Of a DNA stretch of 64,000 nucleotides, positions 63,084 to 64,000 are shown in pieces. The notes under the pieces are model-generated. The model was not told the origin of the DNA. It saw only the letters and a list, made by a program, of their open reading frames with translations, and searched no databases. The stretch covers positions 31,421,701 through 31,485,700 of the forward strand of contig CM069589.1 in assembly GCA_035771175.1 (NCBI GenBank), in the 5' to 3' direction. Position 1 is the stretch's first letter, and the number at the start of each line of letters is the position of its first letter. The position numbers were made by a program, and so were the translations under genes. The stretch is from Paratinospora sagittata. Its lineage: Eukaryota > Streptophyta > Magnoliopsida > Ranunculales > Menispermaceae.

Positions 63084-64000
63084 GATATTTAGTGTGATTA
63101 TCAATTCTTAAAGAAGACAACCCAATATCTCATCTGTTATATATTATAACTTGACACCGTACTCTTGCGATTTGCACGTAACAAGTTTTTGAAATACTAC
63201 AAGATAGAAGGGTTTTGAGATTGATTTGGAGTAGAGAATAAGAAGAAAAATGGCGAGGAAGATGGCGGATGTGCGATTCAGAATTAGAAACTTTCTAATT
63301 TTGTTGCACAACTTCCTATTCCAACTTCGACTTCTCTTGGACGACTTCCTATGGACTTGTCGCTCGATAAAAACCATTGTGTAGGGTTTGGAAGAGCATT
63401 ATTGAAGATCATTGATGGTTTCTCCTACATTTTTCCTTCCGTCCACTTTGTTTTACTTGTATTAAATTTATGTTCATCATGTTATTTCATGCTTTTATCT
63501 CTCAAGTTATGATATATATCCTCTATATAGAGGTGTAGATTGATCCAAGCTTGAAACTATGCTGTAGGTTTTATTGAATGATTATTGTTAATGAAGTTTT
63601 CTAGTATATTTATATTTTTCTGAGTTTAATGCATTTGATCCCTTGGCCACGGATTAGATGATCATACACTTTAGGTAGATGCTTCACGAGAGGGTACTTT
63701 GGGTTGGAAAATGGGAAACATAACCTACGCTATCATGAGACTCACAAGGAGATCAAGAACCTTTGAAGTCGTTAGGTGAAAATCATAGATCTTAATGAGA
63801 TACAGTTGTTTTTGGATTTTATCGAAAGAGTTAAACCAAGACAACAATAATATGCTCTAGTTTTTCTTCAAAAGAGGGAATTATAAAGGTTAGGATTGGT
63901 TACTTATAAACGAAAGAGTTGATTTAATGATAAATATATGTACATATAGGCATAGTTGAGAGTAAGGTGATATTGAACCTCTAGACCATTCTACCATTGA
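63084..64000 (+). repeat. Satellite monomer M62, core A, cut by the window edge
   Basis: Copy of M56 until TAGGATT (63,891-63,897). It then continues GGTTACTTATAAACG and GTACATATAGG instead of the M50-like tail. Confidence 0.96.

Larger units (their letters stand above)
57683..63897 (+). repeat. Six-monomer tandem duplication, copy 2
   Basis: The junction is visible in M56, where sequence changes within GTTAGGATT (57,679-57,687) from M62-like to M50-tail-like. Copy 2 ends where M62 departs from M56 at TAGGATT (63,891-63,897). Only a handful of single-base differences from copy 1 were found outside the M54/M60 patch. Confidence 0.93.
1..64000 (+). repeat. Satellite array, ~1,037-bp monomer, 62 copies head to tail
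   Basis: The motif GATATTTAGTGTGAGTATCA recurs every ~1,036-1,038 bp from base 1 to 63,084, always on the + strand, and the whole intervening sequence is alignable between copies. No inversion, spacer or unrelated insert was seen. Neighbouring copies differ by a few percent, while some distant blocks are almost identical, which is typical of satellite DNA evolving by unequal exchange and conversion. Both edges of the window lie inside the array, so the true array is longer. No gene interrupts it; every stretch without a gene is filled by this repeat. Confidence 0.99.

Noticed and set aside
1..64000. CRISPR array or phage/bacterial repeat system
   Set aside because: The repeated unit is ~1 kb with no unique spacers, and there are no associated genes.
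1..64000. Intact LTR retrotransposon or nested insertions
   Set aside because: No gag, protease, reverse transcriptase or integrase coding sequence is present, no primer-binding site or polypurine tract is recognised, and no insertion breaks the monomer order.

Overview
The whole window is one uninterrupted satellite DNA array. A monomer of about 1,037 bp is repeated head to tail on the + strand: 61 complete copies (M1-M61) and a partial 62nd that runs off the right edge. I set the monomer phase at the motif GATATTTAG, which opens the window. Most monomers are 1,035-1,039 bp; the outliers (893, 1,015, 1,027, 1,028, 1,060 bp) are each explained by one visible indel. The DNA is AT-rich (about one third G+C by eye). 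I found no convincing protein gene, rRNA, tRNA, CRISPR array or inserted transposon, and no unique DNA.

Organism: a large nuclear genome with long satellite monomers, most likely a flowering plant. The reason is that the first ~110 bp of the monomer reads like the 3' end of a plant Ty3/gypsy (Athila/Tat-like) LTR. It has the 'GTATCAATCCTT..GACAACCCAATAT..TTGACACCGTACTCTTGCGATTTGCACGTAACAAGTTTTTG' layout that in those elements leads into the primer-binding site; here it runs into unrelated sequence instead. This is recalled family resemblance, not a search result, and I cannot name the species.

Layout. (1) 1-37,192 (M1-M36): the most homogenised part. Two core variants, A (GAAGGTTTCTCCTAC) and B (AAAGATTTTTCCGAC), are mixed. 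Multi-monomer blocks are duplicated here: M5-M6/M7-M8, M8-M18/M19-M27 (11 versus 9 monomers, differing by two hybrid monomers), M25-M28/M29-M32 (4,150 bp) and M31-M32/M33-M34. (2) 37,193-51,709 (M37-M50): other variants, mostly in two-monomer units (M37-38/M39-40, M44-45/M46-47) plus a seven-monomer spacing (M42-43/M49-50). (3) About 51,480-64,000 (M51-M62): more diverged monomers organised as a nearly perfect 6.2-kb six-monomer tandem duplication. One copy carries a ~370-bp patch that matches M47 exactly apart from an 8-bp deletion, which looks like gene conversion.

Within each monomer the recurring structure is: an AT-rich TTATATATTATAA motif (~54), a purine-rich lead-in to a 38-codon ATG reading frame (167-283 in M1), a 25-nt hairpin inside that frame (196-220), a second overlapping frame (268-429), a 14-bp dyad CCTCTA-NN-TAGAGG (437-450), single HindIII, KpnI and BglII sites, two XbaI sites, and a TATATAAAG box (about 1,013) just before the next monomer. 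These elements are directly visible. Whether any is transcribed, translated or bound is unknown.
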